The notes beneath the pieces are model-generated. The model was given only the letters and a program-made list of their open reading frames with translations, had not been told where the DNA came from and made no database searches. Of a DNA stretch of 64,000 nucleotides, positions 40,830 through 49,951 are shown in pieces. The position numbers and the translations under genes are program-made. Origin of the DNA: Planctomycetota bacterium. GTDB lineage: Bacteria > Planctomycetota > Phycisphaerae > WQYP01. Numbering within the stretch: the stretch's first letter is position 1; the number at the start of each line of letters is the position of its first letter. The stretch is taken from NCBI GenBank assembly GCA_021819825.1, contig JAKAEZ010000006.1, forward strand, positions 37,332 to 101,331. The letters are read 5' to 3'.

Positions 40830-42545
40830 ATGAGCAACCAGATTTCACGCACGGCCTATGCGGGTATGTATGGTCCTACCACCGGCGATACCGTGCGCCT
40901 GGCCGATACCGAATTGATTCTTCGCGTTGAACGGGATCTCACACATTACGGGGATGAATGCAAATTCGGCGGAGGGAAAGTATTGCGCGAGGGAATGGGT
41001 CAGGCCGCAGGCGTTGATCCGGCCGCGGCATTGGATCTGCTGATCACCAACGCGCTGATTGTGGATTATACCGGTATCTATAAGGCGGATGTGGGAATAA
41101 AAAGCGGCCGCATCTCCGCAATTGGTAAGGCTGGCAATCCCAATGTTATGGCAGGTGTAACGCCGGGAATGATTTTCGGCGTTACAACCGAAGTCATCGC
41201 CGGCGAAGGACTGATACTTACCGCCGGTGGCATAGACGCCCACATCCATTTCATTTGCCCGCAGTTGGCACATGAGGCGATTGCCTCTGGCCTGACCACC
41301 ATGATCGGCGGCGGCACAGGCCCCGCCACGGGGACATGCGCAACGACCTGCACGCCCGGAGCCTTTCATATCGAAGCAATGCTGGGCGCAACGGATGATC
41401 TGCCGTTAAACTTCGGCTTCACCGGAAAGGGGAATGCGGCGTCACCGGAGGGTCTGGGAGCGCAAATTGAAGCCGGCGCGATTGGCCTGAAACTTCATGA
41501 AGATTGGGGTACCACTCCCGCCGCCATTGATTGCTGCCTGACCGTAGCCGAAGATTATGACGTTCAGGTGACTATTCACACCGATACGCTTAACGAATCG
41601 GGCTTTGTTGAAAGTTCCATCTCCGCGTTTCGAGGGCGTACGATACACACCTATCATTCCGAGGGTGCTGGCGGCGGCCATGCGCCGGATATTCTCCGGG
41701 TTTGCGGACAAAGTAACGTCTTGCCGAGTTCCACCAACCCCACGCGCCCGTTTACCGTCAACACCCTTGACGAACATCTTGATATGTTGATGGTATGCCA
41801 TCACCTCGATTCTGATCTTCCGGAGGATGTCGCTTTTGCGGAAAGCCGTATCCGCGGCGAAACGATCGCCGCTGAAGATATCCTCCATGATCTTGGAGCC
41901 ATCAGCATCATCAGTTCCGACTCTCAGGCCATGGGTCGGGTGGGGGAAGTCATTACCCGCACATGGCAAACAGCGGATAAAATGCGTCGACAACGCGGTT
42001 CGCTTCCGGAGGATGTCCCAGGTGACGATAATTTCCGCATCCGTCGCTATGTGGCCAAGTACACGATTAACCCGGCAATAGCCCATGGTGTGGGGCATCT
42101 GATTGGCTCAATTGAAATCGGCAAGCTTGCCGATCTTGTGCTCTGGAGGCCCGCGCTTTTTGGGGTCAAACCGGAGTTGGTAATTAAGGGCGGCTTTGTG
42201 GCCTGGGCCCAGATGGGAGACCCCAATGCCTCCATTCCTACTCCCCAGCCGGTAATTATGCGGCCCATGTTCGGGGCCTTCGGCAACGCACCGGCCAAAA
42301 CCAGTCTGGCGTTTGTAAGTGCGGCCGCCGCCGCCAGCGGCGTAACTGAACATTATGGCCTGAAAAAAAACATTGCAGCCGTAAAGGCGTGCCGCGATCT
42401 CACCAAGCGGGATATGAAACTTAACGATGTGCTGCCGGTTATTGAAGTCGATCCGGAAACCTATCGCGTGTCCGCCGATGGGGTCCACCTGACCTGCCGG
42501 CCCGCGGAAATATTGGGTCTGGCTCAACGCTATTTTTTGTTTTAA
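40830..42545 (+). CDS. ureC: Urease subunit alpha
   Basis: [58 protein letters not shown] (carbamylated Lys); [33 protein letters not shown]. Confidence 0.98.
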   Translation: MSNQISRTAYAGMYGPTTGDTVRLADTELILRVERDLTHYGDECKFGGGKVLREGMGQAAGVDPAAALDLLITNALIVDYTGIYKADVGIKSGRISAIGKAGNPNVMAGVTPGMIFGVTTEVIAGEGLILTAGGIDAHIHFICPQLAHEAIASGLTTMIGGGTGPATGTCATTCTPGAFHIEAMLGATDDLPLNFGFTGKGNAASPEGLGAQIEAGAIGLKLHEDWGTTPAAIDCCLTVAEDYDVQVTIHTDTLNESGFVESSISAFRGRTIHTYHSEGAGGGHAPDILRVCGQSNVLPSSTNPTRPFTVNTLDEHLDMLMVCHHLDSDLPEDVAFAESRIRGETIAAEDILHDLGAISIISSDSQAMGRVGEVITRTWQTADKMRRQRGSLPEDVPGDDNFRIRRYVAKYTINPAIAHGVGHLIGSIEIGKLADLVLWRPALFGVKPELVIKGGFVAWAQMGDPNASIPTPQPVIMRPMFGAFGNAPAKTSLAFVSAAAAASGVTEHYGLKKNIAAVKACRDLTKRDMKLNDVLPVIEVDPETYRVSADGVHLTCRPAEILGLAQRYFLF

Positions 42546-42608
42546 TTTTTTGGGATTCAGTGCCTGTACCGAGATGTCAGAGCATCAGGCGTCGCGGTGC
42601 GCAGCTCC

Positions 42609-42718
42609 GTTATTGCATTTCCGCCGACTGCCGCCGGCGCAAAATGTGCGGGCCAAGCAACAGCATCGCGGTCAAAAGTGCGACAGTGAGGATCAGGCCG
42701 TTGCCTGGCTTGGGCGCA
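42609..42718. repeat. 110-bp direct repeat, right copy (3' end of GH44-like gene)
   Basis: 109/110 identity to 30577-30686; encodes PGNGLILTVALLTAMLLLGPHILRRRQSAEMQ* on minus strand. Confidence 0.98.
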
Positions 42719-44331
42719 TCGACCAGATTCAAGGTGCTCACGCTGTACGCGGGCATGGTATAGGTGAAAAAAGCGGGATTGGTAATCGTTACATCGCCGG
42801 CAAACATGGGGCTGGCGGCGCTGCTGGTCAACTGATACACCTGTGCCTGGTCAAAGGTTTTGGTGTGATCCAAGTTAATGGTTACCGTGATGGCATTGGC
42901 GGTTTTATTAATGGCAATCACCACCATGTGCGACGGATCATTGGAATCCAGACTGGCATAAACTGAAGTATCCGCCACATCACTGGTACTGGCGGATATG
43001 GACGTATCGCCAAATGTCGCTCCCTTGCCATTATAGTTGCGGTACATGGCAAACGCGGCCTGCGTATACGGTTCGCTGGACGCCAAGGCCCATTGGTTGG
43101 CGGAATACACGCCGTACTTTCCGAATATCCCCAGCACATCCGCTTCCGCGATTGCACCGGAAATATCCGAACCTCCGCCGTAGTTATATTCGCTGAAGGA
43201 AAGCTTCGTTCCGGAATAATTGGCGTTAATTTCGCTTTGAAGTGTCGGCAGCAGATCAATAGCTTTGCCGCCGAGGCTTTGGGTAATCCAGCTTGTTTCA
43301 ACATACGTCGGGTCCCAAAGCGAGCGCGGTGCCTGCAATCGGGCTGCTACCACTGCGGGATCGGATGAGCTTTCGGTGGTAATTCGCGTGCCATCGCCCG
43401 TGGCTTCCGGGTACCAATGCAGATCCAGCACATCCAGCAGGCGAAGCTTGGCGGCGATGCCCGCCAAGTGCATTTGCGCCAGATAGCACGAGAGAAAATT
43501 GCCGTAGGGTTTTCCGGTATAGGGATCAATGGCGGCATTATCAGCGGTGGAATCAGTTGCATTTTGTAACGTCTGATATCCCTCCCAGCCGTAGCTCACC
43601 GGACCATACACCAAGCTGGTGGGCGCAATGCTTTTAATCATGGTGGAATATTGAATCGTTTTTTGCAGCAACTCCGCATACGTCACGGGCGTGGGATGTA
43701 CTTCCGGATGGGTGCTGGACCACAAATCCGGTTCGTTGTCGAGGTCAAAATTAATCGGCGTGCTGCTGCCGGCGGTAAAGTCCTGTGGATAATTGGTTTT
43801 AACCCAGTTCACAAATTGGCTTTGGTATACCGGGTTGGTGGACATGCCGGTAACCGATGCCGGCGCGTTGGCATATTCGGGGACAAAATAAGGTGAAGTG
43901 GCTGGATTGGCGGTAGGGCTGGCGTCGCCGGATTTGGCGGCAGAGACATAGCCTGCCATCGGGACGGTCAGGAGTAATCCCGCGCCATTGGCGGCAGCAT
44001 TGTTAATCCCGGGAATCATGGCACCGCCGGGCGTTGATCCGCCGCCCAAAAATGTATCGTTGGAATATTTATAATCACTTCCCGCATTGGAGTAATTGTT
44101 GGTCCAGTTGTAGGCGGTCCAGCGATTTCCGCCGAGGCGGTCATACGTCAGGTTGGAGCCGGAGGTAATGGGTTGATTAATGCCATAAATGTATCGGGAG
44201 ATGGCGTGGACATTTTGCGAGGCGTCAATAGTAAAAGTAACCGCGTTCTGGACCTGAGCGGGGTGCACTGAAATGGTTGCCGCCAAAAGCGCGCAAATGC
44301 TCAAAGCCTGCCGGTTCATCCGAATTGTCAT
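42610..44331 (-). CDS. Glycoside hydrolase family 44-like secreted protein with C-terminal TM anchor
   Basis: ISRYIYGINQPITSGSNLTYDRLGGNRWTAYNWTNNYSNAGSDYKYSND; DLHWYPEATGDGTRI; C-terminal hydrophobic segment + RRR. Confidence 0.82.
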   Translation of the reverse strand: MTIRMNRQALSICALLAATISVHPAQVQNAVTFTIDASQNVHAISRYIYGINQPITSGSNLTYDRLGGNRWTAYNWTNNYSNAGSDYKYSNDTFLGGGSTPGGAMIPGINNAAANGAGLLLTVPMAGYVSAAKSGDASPTANPATSPYFVPEYANAPASVTGMSTNPVYQSQFVNWVKTNYPQDFTAGSSTPINFDLDNEPDLWSSTHPEVHPTPVTYAELLQKTIQYSTMIKSIAPTSLVYGPVSYGWEGYQTLQNATDSTADNAAIDPYTGKPYGNFLSCYLAQMHLAGIAAKLRLLDVLDLHWYPEATGDGTRITTESSSDPAVVAARLQAPRSLWDPTYVETSWITQSLGGKAIDLLPTLQSEINANYSGTKLSFSEYNYGGGSDISGAIAEADVLGIFGKYGVYSANQWALASSEPYTQAAFAMYRNYNGKGATFGDTSISASTSDVADTSVYASLDSNDPSHMVVIAINKTANAITVTINLDHTKTFDQAQVYQLTSSAASPMFAGDVTITNPAFFTYTMPAYSVSTLNLVDAPKPGNGLILTVALLTAMLLLGPHILRRRQSAEMQ

Positions 44332-44824
44332 GGAAAATTCCTCTCCACCGCCGATATTCATGGGGCTTATGTGTGTGACCGTGGCGTGATCATACATTGG
44401 CCCAATCAGCGGCGAGATAAGCAGTCAACCCGTGAGGGAACGCTTATCTGGTAAATGGAGTGTAACATGTTGATGTGGGCGCATCAATAAAATATCTTCC
44501 ATTTTTTTGCAACCAAAATCAGCCTGTGGCTGAGATTGCGGGGGCCTTCCAAGAATCAAAAGACTGCCAATTTGGCCCAATTTCCGCGCTAACACGGGAT
44601 TTTTTCACTCCCACGAGGCAGCGCCCCCGGTGAGGAGCCATGGAGCCTGCTCCGGGCCGTCCGAGATTTTACCTATTTTTCGCTTGACCCAATCGCCTTT
44701 AGCGGTGATAGTTTTAGTACAGCGCCGAAGCTGTCGTGGCCCGGGGTTCGATTATTGGATGGTCGATGGCGTCACGAGGCTGCGGCATGCCGGTCAGGAT
44801 GTTTGGCTACGGAGGCTTTCACCT

Positions 44825-46237
44825 ATGGCAACAGTTCGCACACAGCGCAGCGCGCCACCTTACGCACTTATTGTTTTCATCGGTCTGTTTCTTGTGGTGA
44901 CCGTGGTCGCCATTCTGCTTTACCTTAAATTAGGTAAGGCGGAACAAACGGCTTCCGCCGATCAACAGAATCTGGCACTGATCGCGTCAACCGAAGATCA
45001 GAATCTTCCGATCGTTGCGGATCTTAAAGCTAACGCCTCCGCCGGCAATACGGTGGTGCGGCAGTTGGTTTCGCAAATAAATCAGTTGGAAGTTGAGATC
45101 AGCGGCAACAGTGGGACACAGGTGTCGCAGCTCATTGGGCCGTCCGGTCCGGTGAATCGGGTGTTGACCAAGGCTGGTATGACTGGAAAATCCCTTGTCC
45201 TGGCTTTGTCACAAGTGGATTCGGCCCTGGTCAATGCGCGAAATGAAATTAAGCAGTATCGCCTGCACCTGGCCAATTATCAGCGTCGGTTTGCTTCCAC
45301 ACGATCATCTTTTAAGGATGATATTCATGCGATTAATGATAAGCTGACATCCGCGCAGAATCGGATCGATGCTTTAACGGCCAAGTTAAATGCCGCCAAC
45401 ACACAAGTTTCCACCGAGGCCGGCACGTTGCAACAGCAAATTACCGGTGAACAAACCAAGTACATTTCGGAACTGCGCGGGCAGGTTATTCAGATTCAGC
45501 AGCTCAAACAGGAACTCCAGGCGCGAATCGCCGTGGTACAGGATTTGCGAAATCAAATCGCAGCCTATCGTGCTCCGAACACTGGTGCCAACGCCATTTT
45601 GAGTCAGGCCGACGGCAAAGTTATTCGCGTGTCGCCGATGACCCAGCATGTTTATATCAACTTGGGTACCTCTGAACATATTACCGTCGGCCTATCGTTT
45701 GCGGTGTATAATCCGAATCTGGGCGTCAACACGGGCCAGAACGGTGGCGGGGTGGGTTCCATATCCGTTATCCGCGCGGGGAAATTCGCGTCGGTCTGCC
45801 GCATTACCCACCTGCAACCCAATGCGCAGATTTTTGCCGGCGATCTGATTGCCAACCCGGTATTCCATAAAGACCAGAACCGGAAGTTCCACTTTGTTAT
45901 CTACGGCGATTTTGATGTCAACGGTAACGGCGTACCCACGGCCGCCGGTCGTCGGGAAATTGTGCGGCTCGTTGAATCCTGGGGCGGCGTGGTGCAGAAG
46001 CACCTTTCCACACAGACCGATTTTCTGGTGCTGGGATCACGGCCCGCCAATTCGGAGCTGAATTTCAGCGGTGTGGAAACGGCGCAGACGGCGGCCCTCA
46101 AGGCCGCCCGCGCAACGCAACAGCAACGCTATGAGCATCTGGAACAAAAGGCACAGAATCTTTCCGTGCCGATTCTCAATGCCAATCGCTTCCTTGCGAT
46201 GATCGGTTATTACGCCCATCCACTGGTGCGGCAGTAA
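44825..46237 (+). CDS. Membrane-anchored coiled-coil protein, function unknown
   Basis: N-terminal TM PYALIVFIGLFLVVTVVAILLYL; heptad-rich middle; conserved-looking C-terminus. Confidence 0.7.
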   Translation: MATVRTQRSAPPYALIVFIGLFLVVTVVAILLYLKLGKAEQTASADQQNLALIASTEDQNLPIVADLKANASAGNTVVRQLVSQINQLEVEISGNSGTQVSQLIGPSGPVNRVLTKAGMTGKSLVLALSQVDSALVNARNEIKQYRLHLANYQRRFASTRSSFKDDIHAINDKLTSAQNRIDALTAKLNAANTQVSTEAGTLQQQITGEQTKYISELRGQVIQIQQLKQELQARIAVVQDLRNQIAAYRAPNTGANAILSQADGKVIRVSPMTQHVYINLGTSEHITVGLSFAVYNPNLGVNTGQNGGGVGSISVIRAGKFASVCRITHLQPNAQIFAGDLIANPVFHKDQNRKFHFVIYGDFDVNGNGVPTAAGRREIVRLVESWGGVVQKHLSTQTDFLVLGSRPANSELNFSGVETAQTAALKAARATQQQRYEHLEQKAQNLSVPILNANRFLAMIGYYAHPLVRQ

Positions 46238-46238
46238 T

Positions 46239-47048
46239 ATGACCGACAGGCTTTCAGCCGCGTTTGCCGCACCAAGTCGCAATCGGCGGGCGCTATTGTG
46301 CCCCTTTGTGACCGCCGGTTATCCGAGCGTTGACCTGCTGGGACCTGTCTTGGAATCGCTGCAACGGGCCGGTGCTGGTTGTATTGAATTGGGAATTCCC
46401 TTTTCTGATCCCATTGCCGATGGGCCGACCATACAGGAAAGCTATCGCCTGGCGCTGCAAAATGGTGCTACAGTACCACGCATCATGCAGTCGGTGGAAA
46501 AAATTCGCGGCCTTGGTTTTTCGCTGCCCATCATGGCCATGGCCAGCTTCAGCATTATTTTCAAACATGGGGCTGATGCGTTTGCGTCAGCGTGTGCCAA
46601 TGCGGGAATCGATGGGTTGATTTTGCCGGATGTACCCCTGGAGGAAGCACCGGCGCTGGTTGCTGTGTTAGACAAACATCATCTCAAAAGCAGTCTTTTG
46701 ATCGCTCCTACAACAGCTCCGGATCGACGGGCAAAAATTGCCGCCTTATGCACCGGGTTTATTTATTATCTGTCGGTAACCGGTATAACCGGAGAACGAC
46801 AATCCCTGCCGGCTGATGTGCCGTTAAATCTTAAAGTGTTGCGTGCAATGACACCGCACCCCATTTGTGTAGGATTTGGAATTTCCCGTCCGGATCAGGT
46901 GGCGGAACTGGCCTCGCTGGCCGATGGCATCATTGTGGGGTCAGCCATTATCAAGACCATTACCCGCGAACTGGCTAAGCCGGCACCGGATGTTGCCGCC
47001 GCGGTTGGGACGTTCGCAGCGGAACTTGCCGCCGGATTAACGCAATAA
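46239..47048 (+). CDS. trpA: Tryptophan synthase alpha chain
   Basis: LLCPFVTAGYPS, CIELGIPFSDPIADGPTIQ, GFIYYLSVTGITGER, ICVGFGISRPDQV. Confidence 0.97.
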   Translation: MTDRLSAAFAAPSRNRRALLCPFVTAGYPSVDLLGPVLESLQRAGAGCIELGIPFSDPIADGPTIQESYRLALQNGATVPRIMQSVEKIRGLGFSLPIMAMASFSIIFKHGADAFASACANAGIDGLILPDVPLEEAPALVAVLDKHHLKSSLLIAPTTAPDRRAKIAALCTGFIYYLSVTGITGERQSLPADVPLNLKVLRAMTPHPICVGFGISRPDQVAELASLADGIIVGSAIIKTITRELAKPAPDVAAAVGTFAAELAAGLTQ

Positions 47049-47148
47049 CCAATTGTTCCACAAAGCCGTCGGCACTGCTGACAGTATCGCATTCGACTGC
47101 ACCCAAGCCTGAAAATCATTTTAACGCTGTGCCGGCAAGCGCAAAAAA

Positions 47149-47514
47149 TCAAATCCCCGGTTTATAAACACAGCGAATAATAGATCGCAATCCACCCCGC
47201 GGCGTCCATTCACTGATCAGGGTCATTTGCCGGGGTTTTAGCCGTTGGACCAATTCATCTAAGATAACATTCGTGACATCTTCGTAAAAAATGCCTTCAT
47301 TGCGAAAACTCTGAAGATACATTTTGTAGCTTTTCAATTCCACGCATAATTTGTCCGGAATGTACAGCAAACGAAGGGTCCCGAAATCGGGCTGTCCGGT
47401 TTGGGGGCAAACGGACGTAAATTCCGGAGCAATGTGTTCAATTTCGTAATCTCTTGCAGGATGTGGATTATTGAATGTTTCCAGCAGGTGAATTCGTCGG
47501 GCCTGTTTTTTCAT
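47149..47514 (-). CDS. queF: NADPH-dependent preQ1 synthase (7-cyano-7-deazaguanine reductase)
   Basis: [49 protein letters not shown]. Confidence 0.95.
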   Translation of the reverse strand: MKKQARRIHLLETFNNPHPARDYEIEHIAPEFTSVCPQTGQPDFGTLRLLYIPDKLCVELKSYKMYLQSFRNEGIFYEDVTNVILDELVQRLKPRQMTLISEWTPRGGLRSIIRCVYKPGI

Positions 47515-47588
47515 TATATATTCCTTTGCTTTTAACAATGTCTTAAAATTAGTCACCGCATAACGGTTAAGTTTTACACGGGCAACTT

Positions 47589-48287
47589 TTACGTTCCGCG
47601 GGTGTTTCCATACAGCAGAATATGCAAACGCATTCCAAAGCGAAAGCCCCGCTCGCGGCATATTTCCGCCAGCCAACTCCCACGCGTTTGCACCGCATCG
47701 GCGGTAACGCCTTCCGGCATGAGGATAACATCAGCGGGATTAATCGGCGCTGCTTGCGACACCCTTGATAAAATCATATCCACCTCCTGCATATCCTCCG
47801 GCTTACAGATGACAAATTTCCATTGCCGCTCAACAATGAAATCAGATCGGGCAAACTGTGCCAGCACGTCCCAATTCAAACGCCGCCGCTCGTGCGTTGG
47901 CGACCAGGCGGAATGATCCGTCGGAGTAGAATTGGATAATTTTGGGCTGATGCTGGCAAGGTTCATGGGCACATCCTGCCACAACGTACCGGCTGTCTCG
48001 ATGGTAATATGCCGGCCCATATTTTTTAAGCCGGTGACAAGTTCCGGCAATTGACTTTGCATCATCGGTTCGCCGCCGGTGATGACCACGTGCCTACCGG
48101 GCTGTCGGGCCGCTTGATCCAGAATTTGCGAAACCGTCATATTCTCCCCCGTGGGTTCCCATGAGCTGTACGGGGTGTCGCACCAGCGGCAGCGCAAATT
48201 GCACCCGCTGCTACGAATAAATAATGAGGGAACTCCAGTGAGTTTTCCTTCTCCCTGTATACTGTAAAACATCTCCGCTATTTTCAT
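47589..48287 (-). CDS. queE: 7-carboxy-7-deazaguanine synthase, radical SAM
   Basis: [37 protein letters not shown] (CxxxCxxC); [10 protein letters not shown]. Confidence 0.96.
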   Translation of the reverse strand: MKIAEMFYSIQGEGKLTGVPSLFIRSSGCNLRCRWCDTPYSSWEPTGENMTVSQILDQAARQPGRHVVITGGEPMMQSQLPELVTGLKNMGRHITIETAGTLWQDVPMNLASISPKLSNSTPTDHSAWSPTHERRRLNWDVLAQFARSDFIVERQWKFVICKPEDMQEVDMILSRVSQAAPINPADVILMPEGVTADAVQTRGSWLAEICRERGFRFGMRLHILLYGNTRGT

Positions 48288-49009
48288 GGGCAATCGCCGC
48301 GGTTCGGTTCATACGGTGCCGGGTCGGTGATGCCCAACTGTTCAAACGCGGCCAGCCGCAGTTGGCAGGCATCACAACGACCGCAGGCTGCACCGGTAAA
48401 GCCCGGATCGTAACAGGTCCAGGTGTGGCCGTAATTAACTCCCAGGGAGAGTCCAAGCTTGATAATATCCGCTTTGTGCAGGCTTATCAGCGGGGAATGA
48501 ATATGAAACTTTCCTCGGCCTTCAATGCCCGCGCGCGTGGCCAGATTGGCCATGGTTTCAAATGCGGCAATATAATCCGGGCGGCAATCCGGATATCCGG
48601 AGTAATCCACCGCATTGACCCCAATGAATATATCGAAACACTCCAGCACCTCCGCCCAGGCCAAAGCACAGGACAGAAATACCGTATTGCGCGCCGGCAC
48701 ATAGGTCACCGGTATGTCGTGGGTCATCTCCGCGGCGGGGCGGTCTTTTGGCACGGCAATATCCGCCGTCAGTGCTGATCCGCCGAAGTGCCGCAGATTT
48801 AAGTCCAGCACCACGTGCCGCGCAACGCCTGCCTCTGTGGCCAACTGTGCAGCCGCATGAAGTTCCTGCCGATGGCGCTGCCCGTAATCAAAACTCAGAG
48901 CATAGCATAGATAGCCGCGGTCTTTTGCGACGGCCAACACCGTGGCGGAATCCAGCCCGCCGCTTAACAGCACGACCGCCTTTTTTGTTTTTATATCCGC
49001 ATCCATCAT
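48284..49009 (-). CDS. queC: 7-cyano-7-deazaguanine synthase
   Basis: [62 protein letters not shown]. Confidence 0.97.
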   Translation of the reverse strand: MMDADIKTKKAVVLLSGGLDSATVLAVAKDRGYLCYALSFDYGQRHRQELHAAAQLATEAGVARHVVLDLNLRHFGGSALTADIAVPKDRPAAEMTHDIPVTYVPARNTVFLSCALAWAEVLECFDIFIGVNAVDYSGYPDCRPDYIAAFETMANLATRAGIEGRGKFHIHSPLISLHKADIIKLGLSLGVNYGHTWTCYDPGFTGAACGRCDACQLRLAAFEQLGITDPAPYEPNRGDCP

Positions 49010-49025
49010 ACCCAGAGTTTACCGG

Positions 49026-49622
49026 TTAGTGCGATTTGTGCCAGTGGTACCGTTCCAGAAGCTTCCACAGGTCGGTAAGAGACTGTTTATTGACCGCAAT
49101 CGCATTGTTCAGATATTGTCGCAAGCCCGGTCCCGCCTGATTCTTCCGGGCTTGCTTTTGGGCCGCCTTATCCATGGCAAGCTGCCAGGAATAATCCATG
49201 TACATCATGATCAGATAGCGTTTTTGAAAATCGGCGGAATTGCTGTGCAGCAACAGTGAGCCTTGGTCATCCGCGATAATTTTCTGGGCTTTGCCGAAAA
49301 GGCCCGGACGATAAAAGTAATGCAGCTTAACGCCATGCTTTGTTGCCCAGGCTTTGAGTTCTTTTAAAAGCTTTCCCTGACTGCTGGACATATAACTGTT
49401 AAACCGGCTTACCGATGTTGACAATCCCTTAAAATCCGCAAGAAAGGCCAGTTGGGTTTTATCTTTATGACCCTTAGCCAAGGACCGCAATATTTGCAGG
49501 ACCGCCGGGTTAAGCGGCTGCCGCATCGCGGGCCGTGGCGGCGCAGAATTACTGCATCCGGGAAGGAAGAAAAATAATACGGGTGCCAACACCAGCACCG
49601 CAAAAATATTCATCAACCGCAT
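49026..49622 (-). CDS. Hypothetical lipoprotein
   Basis: MRLMNIFAVLVLAPVLFFFLPGCSNS lipobox. Confidence 0.65.
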   Translation of the reverse strand: MRLMNIFAVLVLAPVLFFFLPGCSNSAPPRPAMRQPLNPAVLQILRSLAKGHKDKTQLAFLADFKGLSTSVSRFNSYMSSSQGKLLKELKAWATKHGVKLHYFYRPGLFGKAQKIIADDQGSLLLHSNSADFQKRYLIMMYMDYSWQLAMDKAAQKQARKNQAGPGLRQYLNNAIAVNKQSLTDLWKLLERYHWHKSH

Positions 49623-49951
49623 AAGCCAACTCCTTACCAAGGTGCACCTTCCAAGTGTATACCAGAATTTCCTCCAAGGCCACGCGGCGGGCGGCGGCGT
49701 CAAGCCAAAGTAAAATGTCTGTTTTGAGGAACTTGAGCCATCGCGCAGCAAGGCGGCCTAATGCAACAAGCATCGGCGATCACCATTGTTGCGGCATTAC
49801 CAAGATCCGTAACCTCCTGAGGAACTTGATTCGGTTGACGTGCGACTGAACGGTCGAAGTCATTTCACGGTTTTGAATGTGCCGCATTAACAGATAATTA
49901 ATATTTCGGCGCATCAGAGGGAACAAATCAAAATATTTCTAAACTATCCTC

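Noticed and set aside
41442-42098. Long antisense ORFs opposite ureC (also 11433-12116, 10017-10766, 38381-39037)
   Set aside because: Shadow ORFs of high-GC coding genes with no recognisable motifs or RBS.
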